DNA of 64,000 bases from Paenibacillus rhizovicinus (GCF_010365285.1 NZ_CP048286.1:2618501-2682500); one strand, 5' to 3'; shown: positions 26,170-34,704, numbered from the stretch's first letter. A program made the numbers and translations. The notes: generated from the letters alone by a model not told the origin.

Positions 26170-26194
26170 AGAGCCGCCCTGTTAGGACGGCTCT
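26170..26194 (-). terminator. terminator after the zinc-protein gene
   Basis: AGAGCCG (26170-26176) pairs with CGGCTCT (26188-26194), extended by CCT/AGG inside. It lies about 20 bases past the stop of the gene at 26214. The following T run is weak on the minus strand (TAATCTTTG). Confidence 0.6.
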
Positions 26195-26213
26195 TCCAAA
26201 TCGCACATTAAGA

Positions 26214-27059
26214 TTATGCGGTATGAAGAAAAACAGCAATATATTGATAATCAACATAAAAATCATTGCCTCGATTAACTAACATGCCATATTGTTCTTT
26301 TCTTCGCACGATTAAACCAACGCCTGAAAACAAAAAATCTTTATGGTTTTGTACGAGAATTTTCAAATCTTCAAAGTAACCTCTGAAGTTAACTGGGGCA
26401 TTATCAAAGAAGAATTCTTCGAAATAGACCAAAAAGTTATAATCTCCATCTCGTAATTCGAGGATAACCCTTCTGTCGTCCACTTCAATATTTTGGATGT
26501 AGCCTTCAAGACTTCTAGTCCAACCCACGTCCTCATCAGTCAAATTAATTAGTGACCGATTTCTAACAGAAGGTTCCTTAACATTATTCTCGCCACTTGC
26601 CAAATCAGCATTTGGACCTGTTGTTGGGACAATGTTCAGAGCAGAACCCTCTCCAGAATTAGGATCTACTGTTGGTCTAGGCTTTTTATTGTTGCTGGTT
26701 TTCGGCTTGTCTGTCCCTGATTCTTGTTCTCTTCTCTTTTTCTTCAAGTTATCAAGCACATTTTTTACGTGTTTATCACTTAGTTCCATTGTAGAAGTAG
26801 CAACCGATTTTTGCTTGTTTGCTGTTGCTACTCTCTCAAAGTAGTCCAAGCAATCTTGCAGATGGTCTTCTTTCGGCCACGTTTTAAAGTGAGCTCTCAC
26901 TTTTCCTTTCGGCACATACGACAGCCTTGCCGTGCAACCTTGATAGGTACAATGCAAATTATTTTTGACATCAAGAAAATTTGCATGTTGTTCGATGTTA
27001 TTAACTGTTACTAATTCTTCTTCGTTATTTTGTCTGTATATAGCCTCGTATATTGGCAT
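26214..27059 (-). CDS. uncharacterised protein with CoiA-like zinc-finger N-terminus
   Basis: 281 residues. The N-terminal 75 residues contain a Cys/His pattern, CTYQGC ... HFKTW ... HLQDC, similar to the zinc-binding start of CoiA-type competence or nuclease-related proteins (the HFAH-like element is present as AHFKTW). A charged, disordered linker (about 95-165, rich in Lys, Ser, Pro, Asn) follows. The C-terminal domain (about 170-281) has alternating strands: EGYIQNIEVDDRRVILELRDGDYNFLVYF and GVGLIVRRKEQYGMLV. No catalytic motif is certain. AGGAAGGG precedes the ATG. It is on the same strand as ParA but has its own terminator. Confidence 0.65.
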   Translation of the reverse strand: MPIYEAIYRQNNEEELVTVNNIEQHANFLDVKNNLHCTYQGCTARLSYVPKGKVRAHFKTWPKEDHLQDCLDYFERVATANKQKSVATSTMELSDKHVKNVLDNLKKKRREQESGTDKPKTSNNKKPRPTVDPNSGEGSALNIVPTTGPNADLASGENNVKEPSVRNRSLINLTDEDVGWTRSLEGYIQNIEVDDRRVILELRDGDYNFLVYFEEFFFDNAPVNFRGYFEDLKILVQNHKDFLFSGVGLIVRRKEQYGMLVNRGNDFYVDYQYIAVFLHTA

Positions 27060-27369
27060 TTAACCAGCCCTTCCTGTTTTTATTGGGACAGGAAGACTTT
27101 CGCTCTATGTACTAACCTCCCAGCTTTTTGCCACTCTACAAACCCGCCTCATCATTTTCGGAACAAAAAGACGAACACATTGTGAACATATTGTCATAAT
27201 ATCATTTTGTTCTTGTCTAGCAATCTAGCATCTGATACTATGAATTCATCGCGAAAAAGAACGGATAAGCATTTGTAGTACACAATGTCCCCACATTGAG
27301 TGCTACTGAGCGGACAAGTTGAAAAACTCTGTCCCATTTTTATTGTATATTCTTCCTATTACGTAAGTC

Positions 27370-27410
27370 AAAAGGGCTAGAGTCGCTATTAGGCGATTTT
27401 AGCCCTTTTT
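27370..27410. terminator. hairpin terminator 1 of the noncoding stretch
   Basis: AAAAGGGCTA and TAGCCCTTTT with inner TCGC/GCGA form a stem, followed by TTTCGTCTGTTTTT on the plus strand. No plus-strand gene lies upstream. Confidence 0.75.
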
Positions 27411-27465
27411 CGTCTGTTTTTCCCGAAATTAGGGACAAATACCCTCTCAATCTTATTCTAACTCG

Positions 27466-27492
27466 TTAGCACTCGTTTTTATTGAGTGCTAA
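27466..27492. promoter_or_regulatory. perfect CIRCE element (HrcA operator) with no heat-shock gene
   Basis: TTAGCACTC, nine bases, GAGTGCTAA is exactly the CIRCE consensus bound by the HrcA repressor upstream of groESL and dnaK operons. No chaperone or other gene follows on either strand before the next terminator. It lies 17 bases from the right direct repeat of the ParA module. Confidence 0.8.
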
Positions 27493-27508
27493 CAAAACAT
27501 TTTGAAAA

Positions 27509-27533
27509 TTTCGTCCTACTTGTGATACGGTTC
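27509..27533 (+). repeat. right 25-bp direct repeat bounding the ParA module
   Basis: 24 of 25 bases equal the repeat at 24441-24465, in the same orientation. The interval of about 3.07 kb holds the ParA, 137-residue and zinc-protein genes and the CIRCE. Confidence 0.7.
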
Positions 27534-27547
27534 AGCTTATCAAATAT

Positions 27548-27583
27548 AAAAGGTCTCTACCCAAATTGGAGAGACCTTTTATT
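27548..27583. terminator. hairpin terminator 2 of the noncoding stretch
   Basis: AAAGGTCTC and GAGACCTTT with flanking A and T tracts form a bidirectional terminator just outside the right direct repeat. Confidence 0.8.
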
Positions 27584-27833
27584 CACCGTTACATCTCTTA
27601 ATTTTTAACTGTGCAGTCTCTAAATAGTCGTCTTACGCCCCCTTCGACATGCACCGTTTCAAAAAGCTTTACGTCACTTGGCTTTAACTCCACTCGCCCT
27701 CACTTTCCTGTTTCAACCTGAGCAAAAATTGTCGTCCTACCAATTGGAGTAAAATCGGAGGTACCTCGGAGAAAATCGGGATAATACGAGCAATTAGAGT
27801 CGTGTTTAAAAACAGGGGAGGGAATAGGGTAGA

Positions 27834-27884
27834 AAAGAGCCGAGGAACACAGGAATGGATACCTGAGTTTCGCTCGGCTTTTTG
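27834..27884. terminator. terminator downstream of rlmCD
   Basis: AAGAGCCGAG and CTCGGCTTTTT pair around a loop that itself contains CAGG/CCTG. It lies about 40 bases past the rlmCD stop and has T tracts in both directions. Confidence 0.75.
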
Positions 27885-27921
27885 ATGCGACTTTATAAGC
27901 CTTAACACGACTTTTTAGGCT

Positions 27922-29550
27922 TTAGGTCAACTTTTTTGAGATATTCACATTATCTTCTCTTACGAGTAGTGAACAACACTCCACATGAACCGTATGTGGA
28001 AACATATCCACCGGCGTCACCTCAACCGTCCGATACCCGCCATCCTCCAACACGCGCAGATCCCGCGCCAACGTCGACGGATTACACGACACGTACACCA
28101 CCCGCTCCGGCTGCATCGCCAGAATCGTCTCCAGCAGCGCCTCGTCGCACCCTTTGCGCGGCGGATCGACGACGATTACGTCGGGCACGATGCCCTCCTG
28201 CCGCCAGTGCGGGATGACAACTTCGGCTGGGCCGGCTTCGAACGATGCGTTCTCGATGCCGTTCAGCGCCGCATTCCGTTTCGCGTCCTCGATCGCTTCC
28301 GGCACGATTTCCACGCCGTGAACATGCCCGGCTCCGCGAGCCAGGAACAGCGATATCGTGCCGATGCCGCAGTAGGCATCGATCACTTGCTCGCTGCCGG
28401 TCAGCCCCGCATACTCCACCGCCTTGCGGTACAATTCCACCGTCTGAACCGGGTTCACTTGGTAGAACGAGCGCGCAGATATCGCGAAGCGGATGCCGTC
28501 GAGCTCGTCGTAGATGACCTCGCTGCCCCATAGGACGCGGGTCTCATCGCCGAAGATCACGTTCGTATCGCGCTTGTTGATATTCTGCACGATGCTCGTC
28601 ACGCCTGGAATCTCCGCGCGAATGCGCTCAATCCATTGCTCCACGTTCGGGATGCGCGGCCCGTTCGTGATCAGCACGATCATCGCTTCACCAGTGACGA
28701 AGCCGACGCGAGCCATGACATGGCGCAGCAAGCCGCGGCCGGTTTCCTCGTTATAGGCGACGATGCCGAGCTCGCGGCCGATCGCCTTCACGCGGGCGAC
28801 GATGTCGTCGTTGCTGTTATGCTGGATCAGGCACTCGTCCATGTCGATGATCCGATGGCTGCCGCGCGCATAGAAGCCGCCAATGAGGTGCTCGCCGTTC
28901 AAATCCGGTTGAGGCAAGCCATCCTTGCCGCTGATCGAACCGCTGATGGCCATGCCCATCGGCACGGATGCCTTGTTCCGGTAGCGCCATGGCTCGTCCA
29001 TGCCGATTGTCGGATGCACGATAATCGCGTCATGCGACGTGTTCGACGCACTCTCTTTCGCACCGTCTTCGTTCCCGCCGCCCGTGCTCTCTTGCACGCC
29101 ATCCCCCGCAACCCGCAGCTTCCCGATCCGCTCCAAGCTGTCCACCACATGCTGCCGCTTCCACTTCAGCTGCGCCGCATAGTCCATATGCTGCAGCTGG
29201 CATCCGCCGCACTGCTTATAGATCGCGCAAGGCGCTTCGACGCGGTCCGGGCTCGGCGCGACGATCTCCGCCAGACGCGCGTACCCGTACGTCTTCTTCA
29301 CTTTCATCACCCGTGCGCGCACGGTCTCGCCCGGAAGCGCACCTTGAACAAAAAGGGTAAAGCCGTCTGCACGGCCTACCCCTTCGCCTTCATGCGTCAA
29401 GCCGATGATCTCGACGGTGACGTCATCGTTCTTATTCACCGGCGCCGTCCCGGACACGCTGCCAGCACTTTTCGCGCCACCCTTGCGCTCCTCGCGAGCC
29501 CCCGCCGTTTTGTTTCCATTGCCGTGCTGTTTACCTCTGAACTTGCTCAT
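27922..29550 (-). CDS. rlmCD: 23S rRNA (uracil-C5)-methyltransferase, RlmCD/RumA type
   Basis: 542 residues. SAM-dependent methyltransferase that makes 5-methyluridine in 23S rRNA; Gram-positives use one enzyme for both U747 and U1939. It has a basic disordered N-terminus (1-45) and a TRAM domain (about 46-105, IIGLTHEGEGVGRADGFTLFV). The iron-sulphur cysteines lie in CAIYKQCGGCQLQ. SAM motif DAYCGIGTISLFLA, DPPRKGCDEALLETI and the catalytic Cys in VYVSCNPSTLARDL follow. An insert of about 25 acidic/Gly-rich residues (near 145-170) follows the iron-sulphur region. The ATG at 29550 gives the family start. dagK lies upstream on the same strand. Confidence 0.93.
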   Translation of the reverse strand: MSKFRGKQHGNGNKTAGAREERKGGAKSAGSVSGTAPVNKNDDVTVEIIGLTHEGEGVGRADGFTLFVQGALPGETVRARVMKVKKTYGYARLAEIVAPSPDRVEAPCAIYKQCGGCQLQHMDYAAQLKWKRQHVVDSLERIGKLRVAGDGVQESTGGGNEDGAKESASNTSHDAIIVHPTIGMDEPWRYRNKASVPMGMAISGSISGKDGLPQPDLNGEHLIGGFYARGSHRIIDMDECLIQHNSNDDIVARVKAIGRELGIVAYNEETGRGLLRHVMARVGFVTGEAMIVLITNGPRIPNVEQWIERIRAEIPGVTSIVQNINKRDTNVIFGDETRVLWGSEVIYDELDGIRFAISARSFYQVNPVQTVELYRKAVEYAGLTGSEQVIDAYCGIGTISLFLARGAGHVHGVEIVPEAIEDAKRNAALNGIENASFEAGPAEVVIPHWRQEGIVPDVIVVDPPRKGCDEALLETILAMQPERVVYVSCNPSTLARDLRVLEDGGYRTVEVTPVDMFPHTVHVECCSLLVREDNVNISKKLT

Positions 29551-29625
29551 ATGCCAATACCCGCTCCAACGCCGCGCGCCAACTAACGCGGGCTTTATTT
29601 ATCTTGGTTTATCCTTGCTTGCTCA

Positions 29626-30540
29626 TTATTTATAAGTAGAAATGCCCGCTTCATCGACGAAAATATTCAAATGCGACGGCAGTACCGTGAACGTGCACGG
29701 CAGCGTGCCGCCGTACTCGCCATCGAGGTTCAATTGCACGTAATCCGGCGTCGTGACGGTAATCTCGTTCGTCTGGAAACTGACCACATGCGGATCGTTG
29801 AGATGCTCGCCGCGCAGTGCCAGCGATGCCAGGCGTATGAACTCGCCCAGGTTGCACTTCTTCAGGATGACGACATCGAACATGCCGTCATTGAGACTCG
29901 CGTCGGGCGCCAGCTTCTCGAAGCCGCCGACGGAGTTGCTGTTGCAGATGAGGAATAACATGATTTCTTCATGGATTTCGCCGATTTCCTTCGCCTGGAT
30001 GCGCAGCTCGGTCGGGCGCAGACGGGTCATTTTCTCCAGACCCTTCATATAATAGGCCAACTGCCCGATCATCGTCTTCAGCTTGCTCGGCACTTCGTAC
30101 GTCAGCTCGGTCAGCGAGCCGCCGCCGGCGATATTAATGAAGAACCGGTTGTTCGCGCGCCCGAGGTCGATCGGCTTCGAATACTGCTGAATAATGAGGT
30201 CGCACGCATATTCCCAATGCTTCGGAATGCCAAGCGCCCTAGCGAAATCATTCGTCGTGCCCAGAGGCAAAATCCCGAGCGGCGGACGATTGTCCTTCTC
30301 CGCCAAGCCGTTAATAATCTCATATAGCGTGCCGTCGCCGCCCGCCGCGATGATGATATCGAAGCCGCGATCCGCCGCTTCCGCTGCCGCGAGCGTCGCA
30401 TCGCCTTCGCTCACGGTCGCGTGACAGCTGGTTTCGATGCCTCCGCGCTCCAGCCGCTGCAGAATGTCCGGCAGCCTCTTCTTAATCTCCTCCCGACCTG
30501 ATGTCGGGTTATAAATCAGTCTTGCCCGTTTATTCGTCAC
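29626..30540 (-). CDS. dagK: diacylglycerol/lipid kinase
   Basis: 304-residue soluble lipid kinase of the DagK/YegS family, which returns diacylglycerol from lipoteichoic acid synthesis to phosphatidic acid at the membrane. Motifs: RLIYNPTSGRE at the start, IIAAGGDGTLYEIINGLA (the catalytic GGDGT) and GILPLGTTNDFARALGIP. A C-terminal beta domain carries INIAGGGSLTELTYEVP and LDGEYGGTLP. The start is the GTG at 30540 with GGAGG 7 bases upstream; an ATG at 30558 would precede the ribosome site. In many Bacilli dagK is next to rlmCD, as here. Confidence 0.93.
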   Translation of the reverse strand: MTNKRARLIYNPTSGREEIKKRLPDILQRLERGGIETSCHATVSEGDATLAAAEAADRGFDIIIAAGGDGTLYEIINGLAEKDNRPPLGILPLGTTNDFARALGIPKHWEYACDLIIQQYSKPIDLGRANNRFFINIAGGGSLTELTYEVPSKLKTMIGQLAYYMKGLEKMTRLRPTELRIQAKEIGEIHEEIMLFLICNSNSVGGFEKLAPDASLNDGMFDVVILKKCNLGEFIRLASLALRGEHLNDPHVVSFQTNEITVTTPDYVQLNLDGEYGGTLPCTFTVLPSHLNIFVDEAGISTYK

Positions 30541-30848
30541 GTTCCTACCTCCGCACATCCGTACATTCAGGCCGACAAGCCCAGTTCGACGAGAACCGCA
30601 TCCTTCTTACCATTGTACCTGTCTGCTCGTGAGCATTCGACTTGAGCCATCCATTCGTTCGTTCAAGCTCAACCGTCCGAACCTCCTAAGAAGCAGAACG
30701 CACATCTCCAAACGGAGTAGCGCGGGGGCGAATGCCCCTTCTCACAACCGCCGGTTACCGTGATTACCCGCCGATCGCGTCGTCCAACCTGCCTGCCGTA
30801 GCCCGTTTCTCGATCTCTTGCACTAATGCTTACTATACACCAATGCGG
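30541..30848. other. intergenic region upstream of dagK
   Basis: 308 bases. A short hairpin GGGGGC/GCCCCT lies near 30727-30742; otherwise I see no gene or clear motif. The dagK promoter should be within it. Confidence 0.5.
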
Positions 30849-31760
30849 CTAACTTCCCAAACGTTCGCCGTCATCCGGACCTAACCTTGTCAGCCAGTGG
30901 AAAATTTGCCGTTCCATCCACTCCGCAATGCGCGGACTAGGCAGCAATGCCCGGCCATTATACCGGTAAGCAAGCCCATCAAGCCGCTTCGGAATGACCG
31001 TCCGGGTAAAATACCCCTCGCTCAGAAACAGCGGCACGACGATGAACGCATCGTCCGGATACCGCTGCTGCAGCGCGCGCAGCTTGCCCGCCGCCTGATC
31101 CGGCAGCAGCAGCGCGATGTCCGCGCCGGCAAAGCCGCCTAGCGCACGAAGACGTCCGGCAAGCCGCGTCATCCCGCTCAGCCAGCGCTCATGAAACACC
31201 GGCTCGCCCGATCCATGCGCGACCAGCAGCAATCGCTCCCGCGCAGGCGTCTCCGACAGCGACGCGATATTGTCCAGCAGCAGCCCGGCAATACCGCCGC
31301 GGCCAGCTCCAGCATCGCCCGCTTTACCAGCTTCGCCGCCATGCCCAGCCTCACGACCCGTGCCGACATCGTCACCGTCGTCATCGATCGGCACTCCCAT
31401 GTGCACGGTCATCCCCGCGGGGATGCGGAACGGCTCCAGCTCGCCTCGCCGCGCAGCCGACACCGGCGCAACGCCGAAAGCCTGCGCGATGTCGTCCGCA
31501 TGCGTGCTTCCGGACGACACAAAAAGCGGAAGGACGTATAGCTCCTCCACGCCTTCCGCTGCTAATGTATCGATACCGTCCTGAATCAGACGGCCTTCCA
31601 CGATTTCAAGAAACGCCGACACGACCGGAACCGCAATCCCGTTCGCTCCCCGATTCGCGCATGTCTGCGATGCGGCGACCGCGGCGACGGTGTCATCGAC
31701 GAGACGCACCCAGTCCGCTTCGCGCGAACCGTGGCTTATGACTAGAATCCCCGGCTTCAT
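30849..31760 (-). CDS. CbiX-type sirohydrochlorin chelatase
   Basis: 303-residue two-lobed chelatase. It inserts Co or Fe/Ni into sirohydrochlorin for cobalamin, siroheme or F430-type tetrapyrroles. Each half begins with a metal-binding His: ILVISHGSREADW (residues 4-16) and LLLVAHGSGEPVFHE (about 185). Each half also has a second metal-site stretch: YVLPLFVSSGSTHADD and FIVVPLFLSEGYFTRT. A Gly/Asp-rich spacer (DGDDVGTGREAGHGGEAGKAG) links the halves. No other cobalamin or siroheme gene is beside it, so the metal cannot be chosen. It lies just downstream of the YerC-like gene. Confidence 0.85.
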   Translation of the reverse strand: MKPGILVISHGSREADWVRLVDDTVAAVAASQTCANRGANGIAVPVVSAFLEIVEGRLIQDGIDTLAAEGVEELYVLPLFVSSGSTHADDIAQAFGVAPVSAARRGELEPFRIPAGMTVHMGVPIDDDGDDVGTGREAGHGGEAGKAGDAGAGRGGIAGLLLDNIASLSETPARERLLLVAHGSGEPVFHERWLSGMTRLAGRLRALGGFAGADIALLLPDQAAGKLRALQQRYPDDAFIVVPLFLSEGYFTRTVIPKRLDGLAYRYNGRALLPSPRIAEWMERQIFHWLTRLGPDDGERLGS

Positions 31761-31764
31761 GCGA

Positions 31765-32055
31765 TTAACGTCCGGAGCGCTCCAGCGCCATTTTGTAACC
31801 GTCGTTGCCGTAGTTGAGGCACCGTTTCACGCGCGAGATCGTCGCCGTGCTTGCGCCGGTTTCCGCTTCGATTTGATTATACGTTGCGCCTTTGCCCAAC
31901 ATGCGCGCGACTTCAAGCCGCTGGGACAAGGATTGGATTTCGTTCACCGTGCACAGGTCGTCGAAGAAAATATAGCATTCCTCGACCGTCTTCAGCGTCA
32001 ATACCGCTTCGAACAATTGGTCGACCGTCTTATCGTTCAGCTTCTTCAGTTGCAT
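31765..32055 (-). CDS. YerC/YecD-type TrpR-like regulator
   Basis: 96-residue helical protein with a TrpR-type helix-turn-helix: LCTVNEIQSLSQRLEVARMLGKGATYNQIEAETGASTATISRVKRCL. The family is widespread in Firmicutes; the tryptophan-binding role of TrpR is not implied. The ATG at 32055 has GGAG about 10 bases upstream, and homologues begin MQLKKL; the frame extends to 32118 without support. It ends 4 bases before the CbiX-like start, so cotranscription is likely. The regulon is unknown. Confidence 0.85.
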   Translation of the reverse strand: MQLKKLNDKTVDQLFEAVLTLKTVEECYIFFDDLCTVNEIQSLSQRLEVARMLGKGATYNQIEAETGASTATISRVKRCLNYGNDGYKMALERSGR

Positions 32056-32277
32056 TGTCCGCACACTCCTACCTTGACTATTAAGGTTTAGTTTACTGCT
32101 TTCATCATCAATATTCAAGCGTTACCGTTGCGGCGCTTTACAGATTAGCAGAGCCACAGCGGCCCTTGCCCCCCTGTATTCACCCAAAATATTTCCGCTA
32201 AGCGGGCATTCGTCCAATCCGCATAGTCACTTATCCCATAGACTGCTAGCAAAACGTTGAAAAAGGTTGTGATCTGC

Positions 32278-32907
32278 GTGAAATATCGCTACGATCCGTC
32301 CGTCAGAAGCTTCCAGCAGCCCCTCGGCGGCCAAGGTCAAGGCCCGCAAAACTTAGGAAACGGCCCTTTTCCCGGCATTTCCGATCCCTTCATGGGCATG
32401 AACAAGAGCATCGGCATAAATACGCCCGTTCCTTTCGATACCGCCGAATTCTCGAGCGGCGTTCCAAGCATTACCATCCAGCCGGCTTCCATGCAGCAGA
32501 TCATCCCCCTGCCGGAATCCAATTCCACCTCGCTGACGGCAGCGCCGGCACAGGCGGCGGAAGCGAAGGCAGACGCGAAGGACGGGAAGGATGGAAAAGG
32601 CGGCTTCAATCTAGGGAACAGCTTGTCGGATCTCAAAGGCGTCGTTGACCGCATGGGCGGCCTCGACGGCATCGTCACGACGATGACGAAGGTCCAGAAG
32701 GTCGTCGGCAGCATCACTCAGATGGCGCCGCTGATCAAAGTGCTCGCCGGTTCCTTCGGGAAGAAGGGCGCCTCCGCCACCATTGCGGAAGACGACGACA
32801 GCACGCCGAGACCGAGGCCGCGCAAGAAGAAAGGCCGCAAGCCCGTCGCGGGCAAAAGCATTCCGTTGAACGGAACGAAGCGCAAACGCCCGCGTCCGCG
32901 CAGGTAA
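32278..32907 (+). CDS. YqfQ/VrrA-like basic protein
   Basis: About 209 residues, beginning at a GTG (VKYRYDP); a TTG at 32257 is an alternative. The front half is low-complexity (Pro, Gly, Gln, Ala). A conserved hydrophobic stretch (LKGVVDRMGGLDGIVTTMTKVQKVVGSITQMAPLIKVLAGSFGKK) resembles Firmicute YqfQ/VrrA proteins. The C-terminus is very basic (RPRPRKKKGRKP and KRKRPRPRR) and could bind nucleic acid or polyanions. Function is unknown. It is transcribed divergently from the YerC-like gene, with a terminator after it. Confidence 0.65.
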   Translation: MKYRYDPSVRSFQQPLGGQGQGPQNLGNGPFPGISDPFMGMNKSIGINTPVPFDTAEFSSGVPSITIQPASMQQIIPLPESNSTSLTAAPAQAAEAKADAKDGKDGKGGFNLGNSLSDLKGVVDRMGGLDGIVTTMTKVQKVVGSITQMAPLIKVLAGSFGKKGASATIAEDDDSTPRPRPRKKKGRKPVAGKSIPLNGTKRKRPRPRR

Positions 32908-32931
32908 ACGTACCCGGCCCGGAGTGCAATA

Positions 32932-32978
32932 AGAAGAAGCCTTGAGCATGCGCAGCAGCGCAGCCAAGGCTTCTTTGT
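32932..32978. terminator. bidirectional terminator between the YqfQ-like gene and pit
   Basis: AAGAAGCCTTG (32934-32944) pairs with CAAGGCTTCTT (32965-32975), with inner GCGCAGC-type pairing. It ends the plus-strand gene and possibly the pit operon. Confidence 0.8.
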
Positions 32979-33064
32979 GTTCCATCTTGTTGTTCTCAGA
33001 CAGCCGACTTCTCAGACAGCCGACAGCAGACGAACCGAACCGTCCGCTATCAAGCAGCCGTTCC

Positions 33065-34069
33065 TTACAGGAACAACGCAATCACTTGATAAATCAATGC
33101 CGCCAAGATCATCGTGATCGGAATCGTGATGATCCACGAGATGATGATCCGTCCCGCGAGATCCCATTTGACGGCCGAGAAGCGCTTCGCGCTGCCCACG
33201 CCGAGAATCGCCGAGGTGATGACATGCGTCGTGCTGACAGGCAGCTTCGTCAAGGTCGCGGTGAAGATAACCGACGCGGACGTGATGTCCGCCGCAAAGC
33301 CGTTGATCGGCTCGATTTTGAAAATTTTCGTCCCCATCGTCTTGATGATTTTCCAGCCGCCGATGGAGGTACCGAGCGCCATCGCCGTCGCCGCGGAGAC
33401 TTTGACCCACAGCGGGATGTGATCCGTCGAATCCTGCACGTTCGCCGTAACGAGCGCGAAGGTGATGATCCCCATCGCTTTCTGCGCATCGTTCGTGCCG
33501 TGCGTGAACGATTGGAAGGCAGCGGTCAGAATCTGGCCGGAACGGAACACTTTGTTGACATGATGGGGACTTGATTTCGCGAAGATCTGCTTCAAGATCC
33601 ACATCACGATGAATCCCCCGGCGAACGCGATCAACGGGGAGAAAATAAGTCCTTTAATAATATCGGTGAAGCCGCTGGCGTTAACGGCTTTGAAGCCGGC
33701 CGAGCTTACGACCGCGCCGGTCATGGAACCGATCAAGGCATGCGAGGAGGACGACGGAATGCCCAGCCACCATGTCACGAGGTTCCATGCGATAGCCCCG
33801 ATGAGCGTCGCCACGATGACCTGCACCCCATGCTCGAGGATGCGCGGATCGGCGATTTTGCCCCCGATCGTCTTCGCCACCCCGGTAAACATGACCGCGC
33901 CGAGGAAATTCATCATGGAAGCCAGGATAATGGCCATCCGCGGCGATAAGGCCCGCGTGGACACCGTCGTCGCGATCGCGTTTGCGGTATCGTGAAATCC
34001 GTTAATAAAGTCAAAAGCCAATGCAAGAAAGATAACGACGCCGACCCAAATATACGTGTCCATGCTCAT
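33065..34069 (-). CDS. pit: PiT-family inorganic phosphate transporter
   Basis: 334-residue integral membrane carrier that takes up metal-phosphate with protons. The two inverted PiT signatures are present: FDFINGFHDTANAIATTVSTRAL (residues about 20-42) with GIPSSSSHALIGSMTGAVV, and SFTHGTNDAQKAMGIITFAL with LPVSTTHVITSAILGVGS. About ten membrane helices are expected. It follows the DUF47 gene by 20 bases in one operon, the usual arrangement in which the PhoU-like protein controls transport. Confidence 0.94.
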   Translation of the reverse strand: MSMDTYIWVGVVIFLALAFDFINGFHDTANAIATTVSTRALSPRMAIILASMMNFLGAVMFTGVAKTIGGKIADPRILEHGVQVIVATLIGAIAWNLVTWWLGIPSSSSHALIGSMTGAVVSSAGFKAVNASGFTDIIKGLIFSPLIAFAGGFIVMWILKQIFAKSSPHHVNKVFRSGQILTAAFQSFTHGTNDAQKAMGIITFALVTANVQDSTDHIPLWVKVSAATAMALGTSIGGWKIIKTMGTKIFKIEPINGFAADITSASVIFTATLTKLPVSTTHVITSAILGVGSAKRFSAVKWDLAGRIIISWIITIPITMILAALIYQVIALFL

Positions 34070-34089
34070 AACCGCTCGTCCCCGTCTCC

Positions 34090-34704
34090 TTAGCTGTTAC
34101 GCATAATGATGGTTTCGAGTGTGTTGGCGACGTCTTCGCAATAGTCGGTCGTTTGCTCCAGGCGCTCATAGACTTCTTTGCGCTTGATCAGCTCGATCGG
34201 GTCCTTCACGTTGGCGAACAAGCTCTTCACGCTGACGCGCAGCAGATCGTCGGCTTGATTCTCCAGCTCGTTGATTTGGATGGAAGGCTCGCGCATCGCC
34301 AGCAGCTTCTTCTCCGACAACAGGTAGATCGCTTTCTTGATCTGTTGGGCGCAGCGAAGGATGTTCTCCGCGAACAACGTGATGTACTCGTCCGGTTCCG
34401 TAATATTGTACATCTCGAAACGCGACGCGCAGGCCTCGATGCCGTCCAGCACATCGTCGAGCGAGCCCGTCAGTCTCATGATGTCGTCGCGTTCGATCGG
34501 CGTGATGAAGGTTTTATTGAGCTCCGTCAAAATCGTATGTACGTGACGATCGCATTTGCTTTCGTATTCTTTCATATCTCTTGCAAATTTCGTGGCATCC
34601 GTGATTTTGGATACGTTTTGCTGAAAATAAAGCACGCCTTCCAGAATCGTGTCCGCCATTGCTTCGAACGTGTTGAAGAATACATCGTTTTTCTTCTTGA
34701 ACAT
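34090..34704 (-). CDS. DUF47 (PhoU-like) phosphate transport regulator
   Basis: 204-residue all-helical PhoU-like protein of the DUF47 family, encoded before PiT transporters and thought to gate or regulate them. Conserved parts: FFNTFEAMADTILEGVLYF at the start, CDRHVHTILTELNKTFITPIERDDIMRLTGSLDDVLDGIE and VYERLEQTTDYCEDVANTLETIIMRNS, the acidic metal-binding helices. The ATG at 34704 is chosen because AAGGGG lies just upstream and the family begins MFKKKN; the frame is open to 34836. Confidence 0.92.
   Translation of the reverse strand: MFKKKNDVFFNTFEAMADTILEGVLYFQQNVSKITDATKFARDMKEYESKCDRHVHTILTELNKTFITPIERDDIMRLTGSLDDVLDGIEACASRFEMYNITEPDEYITLFAENILRCAQQIKKAIYLLSEKKLLAMREPSIQINELENQADDLLRVSVKSLFANVKDPIELIKRKEVYERLEQTTDYCEDVANTLETIIMRNS

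Larger units (their letters stand above)
25906..26213. other. regulatory gap between the ParA gene and the zinc-protein gene
   Basis: 308 bases. The region holds a 13-bp perfect inverted repeat (26103-26166), a terminator-like hairpin (26170-26194) and, nearer to ParA, AT-rich sequence that should contain its promoter. No reading frame is supported. Confidence 0.6.
27060..27921. other. long noncoding stretch with CIRCE, direct repeat and three terminators
   Basis: About 860 bases between the accessory region and rlmCD. The region contains hairpins at 27370-27410, 27548-27583 and 27834-27884, a perfect CIRCE operator at 27466-27492 and the right 25-bp repeat at 27509-27533. The minus-strand frame 27684-27908 has no family features. 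The density of terminators without genes suggests remains of removed or inserted units. Confidence 0.6.

Noticed and set aside
27684-27908. 74-codon minus-strand frame before rlmCD
   Set aside because: Overlaps the rlmCD terminator and has no recognisable features.
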